Shown here: positions 41,999 to 49,809 of the stretch, piece after piece
Position numbering within the stretch: the first letter of the stretch is position 1
How the letters are laid out: every line of letters starts with the position of its first letter
Source: Chthoniobacterales bacterium
GTDB lineage: Bacteria; Verrucomicrobiota; Verrucomicrobiia; Chthoniobacterales; UBA10450
Assembly: GCA_013821455.1 (NCBI GenBank)
Contig: JACDGS010000024.1
Coordinates: 1-59,597, forward strand
Reading direction: 5' to 3'
DNA length: 59,597 bases
Notes under the pieces: generated by a model
Told to the model about the DNA's origin: nothing
What the model saw: only the letters and a program-made list of their open reading frames with translations
Databases searched by the model: none
Made by a program: the position numbers and the translations under genes

Positions 41999-43318
41999 AT
42001 GAAGCGTCTTTCGCTCCGCACGCTGCCCTCCTTTTTCGCCGCCGGCATCCTGCTTGTCACCCCGGCAGGTATTGTTCGCGCGGCGGAGCCTCAGCCAACG
42101 CCAACGCCGACTCCGGATGGCAACGGCTATGGTGAGATCGCGACTTTCGCGAAAGCGATCGAGTTGATTCGGCAGGACTACGTCGATGGGGACAAGGTCA
42201 GCTACCACGACCTCATCTACGCGGCGATGAAAGGCATGCTCTCGTCGCTCGATCCGCACAGCCAGTTCATGGACCCGGACGACTTTAAGGACATGCAGGA
42301 CGACACCCGGAGCCGCTTCAACGGCCTCGGCGTGGAAGTGGCTATGCGCGAGGGCGTGCTCACGGTCGTGACGCCGATCGAAGACACGCCCGCGGCGAAG
42401 GCCGGTGTGCTGGCCGACGATGAGATTTTAAAAATCAACGGCACCTCGACGGAGAAGCTCAGCTTGCAGGATGCGGTCGATGTTCTGCGGGGCGAGCCCG
42501 GCCACAATATCACCCTAACGATCCTGCGACCGTCGAGCAAAGAGATCAAAGACTACCTGCTCGAACGGAAAGAGATCAAGGTGCGCAGCGTGAAAGGCGC
42601 GCGTCTTCTTTCACCCGAGCTGACTGGTCCCTACAAGGTCGCCTATGTGCGCCTGGTGCAATTCAACGAACCAACCGCGGAGGAATTTGGCAAAGCGCTC
42701 GACGATTTGCAGAAGCAAGGGATGCAGGCGCTCGTGCTCGACCTGCGGAACAACCCTGGCGGTTTGCTCAACAGCGCGGTCGATGTGCTCGGCCAATTTC
42801 TGCCGGCGAACACGAAGGTCGTCTCCACCCAGGGACGCGCTTACTCCCAGCAGCACGAATATTCTACTCCAGTCGGAATCAAGGAACGGCCGCATTTTCC
42901 GGTGGCGGTTTTAGTCAATGGAGGGAGCGCGAGTGGCTCTGAGATCGTGGCTGGCGCGTTGAAGGATTTGCATCGCGCGGTCGTCGTGGGCGAGACCACT
43001 TTTGGCAAAGGCTCGGTGCAAAACGTGATGCAGTTGCCGGATGGCTCGGCGCTGCGATTCACCACCGCGAAATATTTCACGCCGAGTAAACAAGTGATCC
43101 AGGGAAACGGCGTCGTGCCTAACATTCGCGTCCCGCTCACGCTCGACCAGGAGCGTGCGGTCGCGTCGTTGCGCAACGACGACAAGATCACTCCCGACGC
43201 CGCCACCGCGCTGATCAAGGCCAAGGATGCGCAACTCACGCGCGCGATCGATGCCCTCAAAGGCGTCATGATCTACGCGCAGCAGACCTCGCCCGCGGTT
43301 GATGCGGTGAAGAAATAG
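41999..43318 (+). CDS. S41 family C-terminal processing protease (CtpA-like)
   Basis: 439 residues from ATG 41999 with a signal peptide (TLPSFFAAGILLVTPAGIVRA). PDZ domain about 95-175 (FNGLGVEVAMREGVLTVVTP, EDTPAAKAGVLADDEILKIN). Peptidase domain: VLDLRNNPGGLLNSAVDVLG, LVNGGSASGSEIVAGALKDL (catalytic Ser) and VGETTFGKGSVQNVMQLPDG (Lys). It trims or degrades periplasmic proteins from their C-terminus. Divergent from DUF885 by about 107 bp. Confidence 0.93.
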   Translation: MKRLSLRTLPSFFAAGILLVTPAGIVRAAEPQPTPTPTPDGNGYGEIATFAKAIELIRQDYVDGDKVSYHDLIYAAMKGMLSSLDPHSQFMDPDDFKDMQDDTRSRFNGLGVEVAMREGVLTVVTPIEDTPAAKAGVLADDEILKINGTSTEKLSLQDAVDVLRGEPGHNITLTILRPSSKEIKDYLLERKEIKVRSVKGARLLSPELTGPYKVAYVRLVQFNEPTAEEFGKALDDLQKQGMQALVLDLRNNPGGLLNSAVDVLGQFLPANTKVVSTQGRAYSQQHEYSTPVGIKERPHFPVAVLVNGGSASGSEIVAGALKDLHRAVVVGETTFGKGSVQNVMQLPDGSALRFTTAKYFTPSKQVIQGNGVVPNIRVPLTLDQERAVASLRNDDKITPDAATALIKAKDAQLTRAIDALKGVMIYAQQTSPAVDAVKK

Positions 43319-43324
43319 AAGGAG

Positions 43325-43403
43325 CCACAGATAGACACGGATGAAACACGGATGAGAAAAAGGGCCTCTCCCTATCCGTGTTTCATCCGTGTTCATCCGT
43401 GGC
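43325..43403. repeat. CACGGATG palindromic repeat
   Basis: CACAGATAGACACGGATGAA, ACACGGATGA, then ATCCGTGTTTCATCCGTG and TTCATCCGTGG form an inverted repeat with several CACGGATG units in each arm. It fills the ctpA-tsaD gap and is of a different family from the GTCATCC elements. Confidence 0.8.
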
Positions 43404-43438
43404 CTCTTCTCTTCCTTCCCCGCAGCGCCGGTGACTAA

Positions 43439-44563
43439 ATGCAGCTTCTGCTCGCGCTCGAAACCTCCTGCGATGAGACCGCGATCGCGCTCCTGCGCGG
43501 GCGCGAACTGCTCACTAGCATCGTCGCCTCGCAGGTGGCCGAACATCAGCAATACGGCGGCGTCGTGCCCGAAGTGGCCTCGCGCAATCATCTCCGGCAC
43601 GCGCCGCGCCTGCTCGCGCAAGCTGTGGCCGAAGCCGGCATTTCGTTAGGCGAAGTGGATGCCTTCGCCGCGACCAGCGGACCGGGCCTGGCCAGCTCGC
43701 TCATGATCGGCGCCTCCCTGGCAAAAGGTCTCGCCCTCGGTTTCGAGAAACCGTATCTCGCCGTTAACCATCTCGAAGGCCACCTGCTCTCGCCTTTTTT
43801 CGCGACCGACAACGGGGTCGAGCCTAACGTCTCTCTTGTCGTCAGTGGCGGACATACTTTGCTGGTTGAGGTCGGCGGAGTGGGGCGTTATCGCATCCTC
43901 GGGCGCACCGTCGATGACGCCGCGGGGGAGGCGTTCGACAAAGTGGCAAAGATGCTCGGTCTCGCTTATCCGGGCGGCCCGGAGATCGAAAGGTGCGCGC
44001 GCGACGGCGATCCGGCGCGGTTCGATTTGCCGCGGAGCATGCTGCATTCCGGCGACGCGAATTTTAGTTTCAGCGGCTTGAAAACGGCGGTGCGCTATTT
44101 GTTGCCGAAGATCGCCAGCAGTGTCATCCCGCGCGGAGCCGAAGGCGCAGTCGAGGGACCCGGTGGCGTAACGAGAAGCGAAGATGCCGGGACAGACTTT
44201 CGCGCGCCGGAGATTCCAGGCAATTCGACGGGATCCCTCGACTTCGCTCGGGATGACGTGCGCGACCTCTGCGCGTCGTTCCAGCGCGCGGTCGTCGATG
44301 TGCTCGTCGCGAAAACAATCGCGGCGGCGCGGGCCGCGCGGCGCTCGCTCGTCACCGTGAGCGGAGGCGTGAGCTGCAACCAGGAATTGCGCGCCCGGAT
44401 TTCGTTAGGCTGCGTAGCCGCGGGCTTGGAGCTACGCTTCGCCGAGCCGCAACTCTGCACCGATAACGCGGCCATGATTGCCTTCGCCGCCCTGCAACAT
44501 CTCCAGCACGGAGATGCGACTCCCCTAACGAGCGAGATCGATCCCAACCTCTCGCTCGCGTGA
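43439..44563 (+). CDS. tsaD: tRNA N6-adenosine threonylcarbamoyltransferase with repeat-derived insertion
   Basis: 374 residues. Kae1/TsaD blocks: LLALETSCDETAIALL, HQQYGGVVPEVASRNHLRHA (metal-binding HxxxH), FAATSGPGLASSLMIGASLA, NHLEGHLLSPFF, LVVSGGHTLLVEV, GRTVDDAAGEAFDKVAKMLG, HSGDANFSFSGLKTAVRYLL, VSGGVSCNQELRARI and LCTDNAAMIAFA. Between YLLPKI and LCASFQRAVVDVL there are 46 extra residues (about 228-273) encoded by palindromic element G. The family is normally about 335-345 residues long. The enzyme with TsaB, C and E makes t6A37 in tRNAs; the insertion falls in a likely surface loop. Confidence 0.95.
   Translation: MQLLLALETSCDETAIALLRGRELLTSIVASQVAEHQQYGGVVPEVASRNHLRHAPRLLAQAVAEAGISLGEVDAFAATSGPGLASSLMIGASLAKGLALGFEKPYLAVNHLEGHLLSPFFATDNGVEPNVSLVVSGGHTLLVEVGGVGRYRILGRTVDDAAGEAFDKVAKMLGLAYPGGPEIERCARDGDPARFDLPRSMLHSGDANFSFSGLKTAVRYLLPKIASSVIPRGAEGAVEGPGGVTRSEDAGTDFRAPEIPGNSTGSLDFARDDVRDLCASFQRAVVDVLVAKTIAAARAARRSLVTVSGGVSCNQELRARISLGCVAAGLELRFAEPQLCTDNAAMIAFAALQHLQHGDATPLTSEIDPNLSLA
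44121..44258. repeat. GTCATCC palindromic element G, inside tsaD
   Basis: TGTCATCCCGCGCGGAGCCG at the left and TTCGCTCGGGATGACG at the right; inner GTCGAGGGACCCGG / GGGATCCCTCGAC arms. It is 138 bp, a multiple of three, and reads VIPRGAEGAVEGPGG ... TGSLDFARDD in the tsaD frame without a stop. Confidence 0.9.
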
Positions 44564-44570
44564 TTCGTTT

Positions 44571-44819
44571 CCGGGGAGGACGGGCTGGTAGCCCGTCGCA
44601 GCCGGCAGTCTGCCGGCTGCTTTTTGCGCGAAGAGCGCAACTCGTTAGGCGCACGACTGACGCCCGAGTCCTCCCCAGAGAGCTCGGCGGAGACTGCGCC
44701 GAACTCTTTTGGGGGTGATTCGCGCGTCAGTCCTGCGCTCGACGAGTTTGCGCTCTTCGCGCAAAAAGGCAGCCGGCAGACTGCCGGCTGCGACGGGCTA
44801 CCAGCCCGTCCTCCCCGGA
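44571..44819. repeat. giant near-perfect hairpin, GGGGAGGACGGGCTG family
   Basis: The left arm (from CCGGGGAGGACGGGCTGGTA at 44571) and the right arm (its reverse complement, ending at 44819) match for roughly 110 bp each with few differences. Each arm contains smaller hairpins (CGGGCTGGTAGCCCG, GCCGGCAGTCTGCCGGC). The left arm has ACTCGTTAGGCGCA, the window-wide motif, where the right arm has ACTCGTCGAGCGCA. Directly follows tsaD. Confidence 0.9.
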
Positions 44820-44822
44820 GGC

Positions 44823-45109
44823 AGTCATCTCGTTCTCAAATACTGCCTAACGAATGCAAACGACGAGATTCCCTCGTGAAAATGCGCCGCGATGGCGGGT
44901 AGCGCATGCGTCCCGTGTGCTGCGACGGTGTTCCACCCTCGCGAACTTTTCCTCGGACGCGCTCCTTGCCTAACGACATCGTATGAAAAAAGCTCGTCGT
45001 GTTGGAACAGCGCAACCGGCACACGAGACGTGTGCGCTACCCCGTGCCAGCCCGCTGACGTGCGCCCGAATGTTTCCCGGCAGACCGGCGAATTCCGGCG
45101 GGCCGAAGA
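44823..45109. other. gene-free stretch with a further hairpin element
   Basis: No gene seen. It contains GGGTAGCGCATGCGTCCCGT (44897) with a matching inverted end ACGTGTGCGCTACCCC (about 45030-45045), a hairpin of about 150 bp resembling the element in the BtuB-like gene. Two motif copies lie at 44845 and 44968. Confidence 0.55.
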
Positions 45110-45991
45110 TCAATACTCTCGCGCGAGGAGATAGTTCGCGAGTGCGTGCAGCGTCTCGGCTTTCTTGCCTAACGAGTCCAACGCGTCGTGTGCCACCTTC
45201 GTTAGGCGACCGGCCTCCGCGCGCGATTTTTCCAGCCCGATCACCGCCGGATAGGTGGCTTTTTGCGCGGCCACGTCTTTGCCGGCGCTCTTGCCCAGCT
45301 TCTCGCTCGTTTGCGTGACATCGAGAATGTCGTCGATCACTTGAAAAGCGAGCCCAAGGGCGCGGCCGAAATCGCTCATGGCTGCGAGTTGCGTCGGCGT
45401 GGCGTTGGCGCTCATCGCCCCGAGCCGCACCGAGGTGGTGAGCAGCGCGGCGGTTTTATTTTCGTGGATGTAACGGAGCTGTGCGCGGGTATGCGGTTTT
45501 CCTTCGCCTTCGAGGTCGGCCACTTGCCCTGCGATCAGTTTGCGGCTGCCTGCGGCGACGGAAATTTCGCGCATGATTTCGCGCAGGTCGTAGCGCGGCC
45601 AGGTGTCTGCCTGCGCCGCGATTTCGAACGCAATTGTAAGCAGCGCGTCACCCGCCAGCACAGCAATGCCGTCGCCAAAGACTTTGTGGCACGTGGCGCG
45701 GCCGCGGCGAAAATCGTCGTTATCCATGCTCGGGAGATCATCGTGGATGAGCGAGTAGGTGTGAATGCATTCCAGCGCGCAGGCGAGCGGGAGCGCGCTT
45801 TTCGTTAGGCCGGCGCAAGCCTCGGCGGCGGCGAGGCAGAGAATCGGGCGCAAACGTTTTCCCCCCGCGAAAAGCGAATAGCGCATTGCTTTGTGGATGG
45901 TGGCCGGTTTCGCGGAGGCTTGGGGGAGGAATTGGTCAAGAGCGCGATCGACTTCTCTTTGGCGACTCGTTAGGTAAGCGGGCAAATCCAC
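45110..45991 (-). CDS. ispA: short-chain polyprenyl diphosphate synthase (IspA type)
   Basis: 293 residues from GTG 45989-45991 (VDLPAYLTSRQREVDRALDQ), the usual length. First Asp-rich motif HDDLPSMDNDDFRRGRATCH, second FQVIDDILDVT, with GGKRLRPILCLAAAEA and YIHENKTAALL. It makes farnesyl (or geranyl) diphosphate for undecaprenol and quinone pathways. The frame runs open up to 46093 through hairpin DNA; those residues are not family-like. An inverted pair of the motif (45167/45199) lies in its 3' part. Confidence 0.92.
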   Translation of the reverse strand: MDLPAYLTSRQREVDRALDQFLPQASAKPATIHKAMRYSLFAGGKRLRPILCLAAAEACAGLTKSALPLACALECIHTYSLIHDDLPSMDNDDFRRGRATCHKVFGDGIAVLAGDALLTIAFEIAAQADTWPRYDLREIMREISVAAGSRKLIAGQVADLEGEGKPHTRAQLRYIHENKTAALLTTSVRLGAMSANATPTQLAAMSDFGRALGLAFQVIDDILDVTQTSEKLGKSAGKDVAAQKATYPAVIGLEKSRAEAGRLTKVAHDALDSLGKKAETLHALANYLLAREY

Positions 45992-46032
45992 AGGGGGCGA
46001 ATCTGGAAAGCGGGGTGCCGGTGTGCAACAGG

Positions 46033-46059
46033 AAGTTAGGCCTCTGGCCTGACTTCCGC
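46033..46059. terminator. hairpin between the ABC permease and ispA
   Basis: GGAAGTTAGGCC and GGCCTGACTTCC are imperfect inverted arms around a TCT loop, in the gap after the ABC permease (which ends at 46086). It may end that transcript, but no T-run follows. Confidence 0.4.
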
Positions 46060-46085
46060 CGCTCCATGGCGTCGGCTGCCCATGG

Positions 46086-46892
46086 TTAACCACCCACTGC
46101 CTGGTAGTGGCCGAGTCCCCGTTTCCACATCAGGTTTGCCGCGACCCACATGGCGAGCAGCCAGCCGCATTGGATGGCAAGCGCGCCGTACATTTCCGCG
46201 CCGCGCACCCGGCCCTGGAAGATGGCGATGGGGCAGAAGAGTTCGTAGTAAAAGGGCAGCCATTTCATCACGGCCTGAATGGCTGGTGGCATGATGTCGA
46301 GCGGGAACATCTGGCCGCCGAGGAAGTACTCGAAGCTGTAAACGATGAAAACGATGGTGGAGATTTCCAGAATCCAGAAGGCCATCATGGAGAGCGCGTA
46401 GGTGAGGAAGAATTGAATGAAGGCCGACATGAGGAGGGAGACGAACGCGCAGAGCCAGGTCGCGAGTTCGTTAGGCAGAATGATAAAGTGCCGGAAGTAA
46501 ATGAAGATGCCCGCGATCGGCAGGATGGTGACGAGGGTGTAAACGAGCCGGCCACTGAGGAAAATGCTGAACCGGTAGCCGAGGTAGTTGACGGGTTTGG
46601 TGAGGAAGGAATTGATCTGGCCTTCGCGGATGTCGGCGGCGATTTGCCATTCGTCCTCGGTCGGGGTGACGAGGTTGCTCACGAGGATTGTGAGCAGGTA
46701 GTAATAGATCATCGAGCCGTAGTCGTAACCGCGCAGCCCGCCGCCGTGTTCGTGAAAGACGGCGCGCCAAAGGAAGATGGTGCCAATGAGCGGGATGATG
46801 CCGAAGACCGCGCGGAGGAGGTAATTCCAGCGATAAACGAAGGTGTTTTGGATCCCGAGGTTGAAGACGGTGAGATATTTTTGCGGGCTCAT
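46086..46892 (-). CDS. ABC-2 type transporter permease
   Basis: 268 residues with six membrane segments (LLRAVFGIIPLIGTIFLWRA, MIYYYLLTILVSNLV, LVTILPIAGIFIYF, LCAFVSLLMSAFIQFFLTYA, LEISTIVFIVYSFEYFLGGQ, and the last near the C-terminus). The N-terminal YLTVFNLGIQNTFVYRWNYL and the loop DIREGQINSFLTKPVNYLGY identify the ABC-2 permease group that includes DUF990-like exporters. The matching ATPase and second permease are not adjacent upstream in the window. Substrate unknown. Confidence 0.85.
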   Translation of the reverse strand: MSPQKYLTVFNLGIQNTFVYRWNYLLRAVFGIIPLIGTIFLWRAVFHEHGGGLRGYDYGSMIYYYLLTILVSNLVTPTEDEWQIAADIREGQINSFLTKPVNYLGYRFSIFLSGRLVYTLVTILPIAGIFIYFRHFIILPNELATWLCAFVSLLMSAFIQFFLTYALSMMAFWILEISTIVFIVYSFEYFLGGQMFPLDIMPPAIQAVMKWLPFYYELFCPIAIFQGRVRGAEMYGALAIQCGWLLAMWVAANLMWKRGLGHYQAVGG

Positions 46893-46930
46893 CGCGGTGG
46901 CGGAAGGAAGTAACGCGAGCGGACAACAGT

Positions 46931-47085
46931 TGTCATCCTGAGCCGGCGAAGCGCGGAGAAAGACCTCGCAAGCGTTCTTTGGCTTTCACCCGCAAGATGG
47001 CTTTGGTGCGTAGTTGTCGTTAGGCAGGAAACGCCGTTTGGCCAGGGCGGGGTCCCTCGCCGCGCTTCGCCGACTCGGGATGACA
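46931..47085. repeat. GTCATCC palindromic element H
   Basis: TTGTCATCCTGAGCCGGCGA at the left and GCCGACTCGGGATGACAA at the right, interrupted in the middle by unrelated sequence with one motif copy (47017-47025). Lies upstream of the ABC permease. Confidence 0.8.
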
Positions 47086-47120
47086 ACTGCTACAGCCGGC
47101 TCGTTAGGCCGAGCGATGAA

Positions 47121-47735
47121 CTATTCGAGCCGGCGCATCTGGCGATCGTGCCAGTGCGCCATGAAAATGAGCGCGCAAAAGGCACCGAGCAACGCCATGA
47201 ACATGTCCTCCTGCGTGTCCCAGATGTCGCCCTGGGTGGCGAGAAATTCATTCGCCGCGGAACCCGAAGCGAGCGCTGTCCACCACTCGATCAATTCGTA
47301 GAGCGCGCTGATTCCCAAACAAACGAAGAGCACGATGGCGAAGAGCCAGCCGCGCGAGCGGACGACGTTTCGCCTAACGAAAAGCTCGCGTGTGACGAGC
47401 GCGGGAACGAAGCCCTGCGCGAAATGCCCCAGCCGATCGTAGTGATTGCGGTGCCAGCCGAAGATCGGCTTGATCCATTCGAAGAACGGCACTCGCGCAT
47501 AACTGTAATGTCCGCCCACGCAGAGCAGCATAATGTGCAGGGCGATGAGCGTGCAAACGAGCGTGGTGAAACGAAAACGGCTGTAGGTCGCAAGCAACAC
47601 GGCGCCGCCGATGATGCCGGGAATGGTTTCGAGCCACCACGTGAGACGGTCGTAGGGCTGCCATGCCGACCAGGCGAAGACGACCGCCGTTGCGAGAAGA
47701 AGCGCGAGATGAAGCGGCGACGGGCGCGTGTTCAT
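47121..47735 (-). CDS. YjdF/DUF2238 membrane protein
   Basis: 204 residues with about six membrane helices. RNHYDRLGHFAQGFVPALVT and LGISALYELIEWWTAL then LATQGDIWDTQEDMFMALLG are the DUF2238 signature (HFAQGF, ELIEW, GDxWDTQxDM). The function of the family is unknown. Its ATG lies 2 bp from palindromic element I, which occupies the place of a leader. Confidence 0.88.
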   Translation of the reverse strand: MNTRPSPLHLALLLATAVVFAWSAWQPYDRLTWWLETIPGIIGGAVLLATYSRFRFTTLVCTLIALHIMLLCVGGHYSYARVPFFEWIKPIFGWHRNHYDRLGHFAQGFVPALVTRELFVRRNVVRSRGWLFAIVLFVCLGISALYELIEWWTALASGSAANEFLATQGDIWDTQEDMFMALLGAFCALIFMAHWHDRQMRRLE

Positions 47736-47737
47736 TC

Positions 47738-47865
47738 GTCATCCCGAGCGGAGCGAAGCGGAGCCGAAGAAGGATCCCGTCGAGTTTTCGTTAGATTCTC
47801 GTTGGCCAGCTTCACGGTTGCATCACGGGATCCCTCGGCTGCGCTGCGCTCCGCTCGGGATGACA
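47738..47865. repeat. GTCATCC palindromic element I
   Basis: CGTCATCCCGAGCGGAGCGA at the left and CGCTCCGCTCGGGATGACAT at the right; inner AGGATCCCGTCG / CACGGGATCCCTCGGC arms. It fills the pdxA-yjdF gap exactly. Confidence 0.87.
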
Positions 47866-47868
47866 TGG

Positions 47869-48726
47869 TTAACGCTGAGCCAGTTCCACCGCCAGCCGGA
47901 TCGCGGCGATCATGCTATCCGGCCGCGCGATTCCCTTCCCCGCGATCTCAAAAGCGGTCCCGTGATCGGGGCTCGTGCGCGGGAAGGGGAGACCGAGAGT
48001 CACATTCACGCCCTCGTGAAACGCATGCAGCTTCAGCGGGATCAAACCCTGGTCGTGATACATGCAAAGCACCGCGTCGAATTCCCCCTCAACCGCGCGA
48101 TGGAAGATCGTATCCGGCGAGTAAGGGCCGCTAAACTCACCTAACGACTCGCCACGCAACTGCGCGATAGCTGGGGCGATGATCTCGATCTCTTCTCGGC
48201 CCAGCGCGCCGGACTCGCCGGCGTGCGGATTCAAGCCCGCGACTGCGATCCTGCGGCCGCCGCGCCTAACGACGAAGTCCGCCAGCAGTTTGCCCACGCG
48301 GACGATTTCGAGGCAACGCAGGTTTGCGATCGCCTGTGCGAGCGAAAGGTGAATGGTCGCGAGCGCGACCGTGAGTCCGCGGCCGGTCAGAAGCATGGCG
48401 AAGTTATCGACGTTGCAGCGCGCGGCGAAGAATTCCGTTTGCCCGGGAAAATCGAAGCCAATCTCATACATGCGCGCCTTGTGGATCGGTCCGGTGACGA
48501 CGGCGTCGATCTCACAAGTGAGTGCGCGGCGGGCGACTTCTTCCAAGGCATCACGCGCGGCCAGCGCGCTTGAAGGGGTCGGTTTGCCTAACGAAAAACC
48601 ATTTGTCGGCCCGATGATTTCGCAGGTCGCGTCGTTAGGCAATTTTCCAGAGTCAAAAGCAGCGCGGATGATTTCCGGGCCGATGCCGGCCGGGTCGCCG
48701 GTGGTGATGCCGATGCGTGGACGCAT
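47869..48726 (-). CDS. pdxA: 4-hydroxythreonine-4-phosphate dehydrogenase
   Basis: 285 residues, shorter than the 329 of E. coli. Family blocks: RIGITTGDPAGIGPEIIRAA, DAVVTGPIHKARM, GQTEFFA, MLLTGRGLTVALATIHLSL, VAGLNPHAGESGALGREEIE, GPYSPDTIFHRAVEGEFDAV, CMYHDQGLIPLKLHAF, and TSPDHGTAFEIAGKGIARPD. It catalyses an NAD-dependent step in pyridoxal 5'-phosphate synthesis. It follows surA (82 bp) as in many proteobacteria (surA-pdxA). The missing length is mainly in the region after GPTNG. Confidence 0.95.
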   Translation of the reverse strand: MRPRIGITTGDPAGIGPEIIRAAFDSGKLPNDATCEIIGPTNGFSLGKPTPSSALAARDALEEVARRALTCEIDAVVTGPIHKARMYEIGFDFPGQTEFFAARCNVDNFAMLLTGRGLTVALATIHLSLAQAIANLRCLEIVRVGKLLADFVVRRGGRRIAVAGLNPHAGESGALGREEIEIIAPAIAQLRGESLGEFSGPYSPDTIFHRAVEGEFDAVLCMYHDQGLIPLKLHAFHEGVNVTLGLPFPRTSPDHGTAFEIAGKGIARPDSMIAAIRLAVELAQR

Positions 48727-48807
48727 GGCTCAATGTTCAGAGGGAGCACGCGCGAGCAAGAAAGGGAGGGCCGCTTTGTCAGCGCCTTGGGCGGTTGCAA
48801 ACCGCGA

Positions 48808-49809
48808 TTAAAAGGTCTTGATGTAGGCCTTCGAGCGCAGGCTGGCGATCCAGTGTTCCTGCAACTGTTGCGCCTGTTCCTGGCGCATGCGGCTTTCGAT
48901 GTCGGCTCGCACATCCTTCAGCGGTTTGAGATCGCCGCCCTGCCGCGCTTCCACTTTCAAAAGGTAGTAGTTGGTTCCGAGGCTAACGACTTTGCTGATC
49001 TCGCCAGGCTTCATTTTAAAGGCCACTTCGGAGAGCTGCGGCGAGAGCGTTTTGTCGTCGATCCAGCCCCAATCGCCGCCCAGATCGCGCGTGCTGTCCT
49101 CGGAATACATCTGCGCCATTTTGTCGAAATCGGCACCGGTGATGAGTTTGCCGCGGATCTCCTCCGCCATTGCTTTTTGCGGATCCTGAGCGCCGGCCTC
49201 GGCTTTCCCCGGGATCATGATCATGCGCAGTTTTACCTGTGCTTTGCTGGAGAAAAATTCCCGGTGCTGCTTGTAATATTCCTCGATCTTGCCCGGCGGA
49301 ACCATCAGGTTCGACTTCACGTTTTTCGAGCGCATCGCCTGCACGATGATCTTCTCGCGCTCGAGGGATTTGAATTTCGAAATCGAAAAATTCTGCGCTT
49401 CCATCGTCTTGATGAAGGCGTTGCGGTCGCCGCCGAAGGAGTCGCGGATCACATCTTTCACGCGCTCATCGACGAAGAAACCGGGGATCTCGAGTTTGTC
49501 CTTACTGAACTGCTGAATGATGAGCTGGCGATCGATCAAATCCTGCAGAGCGGATTTACGAAGTTCGATGATTTTTTTGTTCAACTCCTCGCCGGAATAT
49601 TGCGACCGGAGCAACCGCTCGCGCGGCTCTACGATCTGACGCACTTCGGAATAAGTGATGACATCGTTGTTCACGACCGCAGCGATGCCATTGACCGATT
49701 GGGCGCCATGAGTCGGCGAAGCAGTCGCGGCAACGGCGAGGAAAATCGACGCGAGGAGGACCGTGGCCGGATGCTGCCAGAAGCTCAAAGTTGCTTTATT
49801 AAATGCCAT
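48808..49809 (-). CDS. SurA-type periplasmic peptidyl-prolyl isomerase
   Basis: 333 residues with a signal peptide (ATVLLASIFLAVAATASPTH, GA). The SurA N-domain starts NGIAAVVNNDVITYSEVRQI. One parvulin domain covers about 185-290 (LRMIMIPGKAEAGAQDPQKA, DFDKMAQMYSEDSTRDLGGD, WGWIDDKTLSPQLSEVAFKM, KPGEISKVVSLGTNYYLLKV). It acts as chaperone for outer-membrane proteins in the periplasm. The start overlaps the mfd stop by 25 bp. Confidence 0.9.
   Translation of the reverse strand: MAFNKATLSFWQHPATVLLASIFLAVAATASPTHGAQSVNGIAAVVNNDVITYSEVRQIVEPRERLLRSQYSGEELNKKIIELRKSALQDLIDRQLIIQQFSKDKLEIPGFFVDERVKDVIRDSFGGDRNAFIKTMEAQNFSISKFKSLEREKIIVQAMRSKNVKSNLMVPPGKIEEYYKQHREFFSSKAQVKLRMIMIPGKAEAGAQDPQKAMAEEIRGKLITGADFDKMAQMYSEDSTRDLGGDWGWIDDKTLSPQLSEVAFKMKPGEISKVVSLGTNYYLLKVEARQGGDLKPLKDVRADIESRMRQEQAQQLQEHWIASLRSKAYIKTF

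Noticed and set aside
46107-46913. Plus-strand frame of 268 codons
   Set aside because: Exact antisense of the ABC-2 permease, highly charged, no domain.
47148-48134. Plus-strand frame of 328 codons opposite yjdF/pdxA
   Set aside because: Lies antisense to yjdF, a palindromic repeat and pdxA, all of which have clear family features. Arg/Glu-rich translation is typical of a shadow frame in GC-rich DNA.
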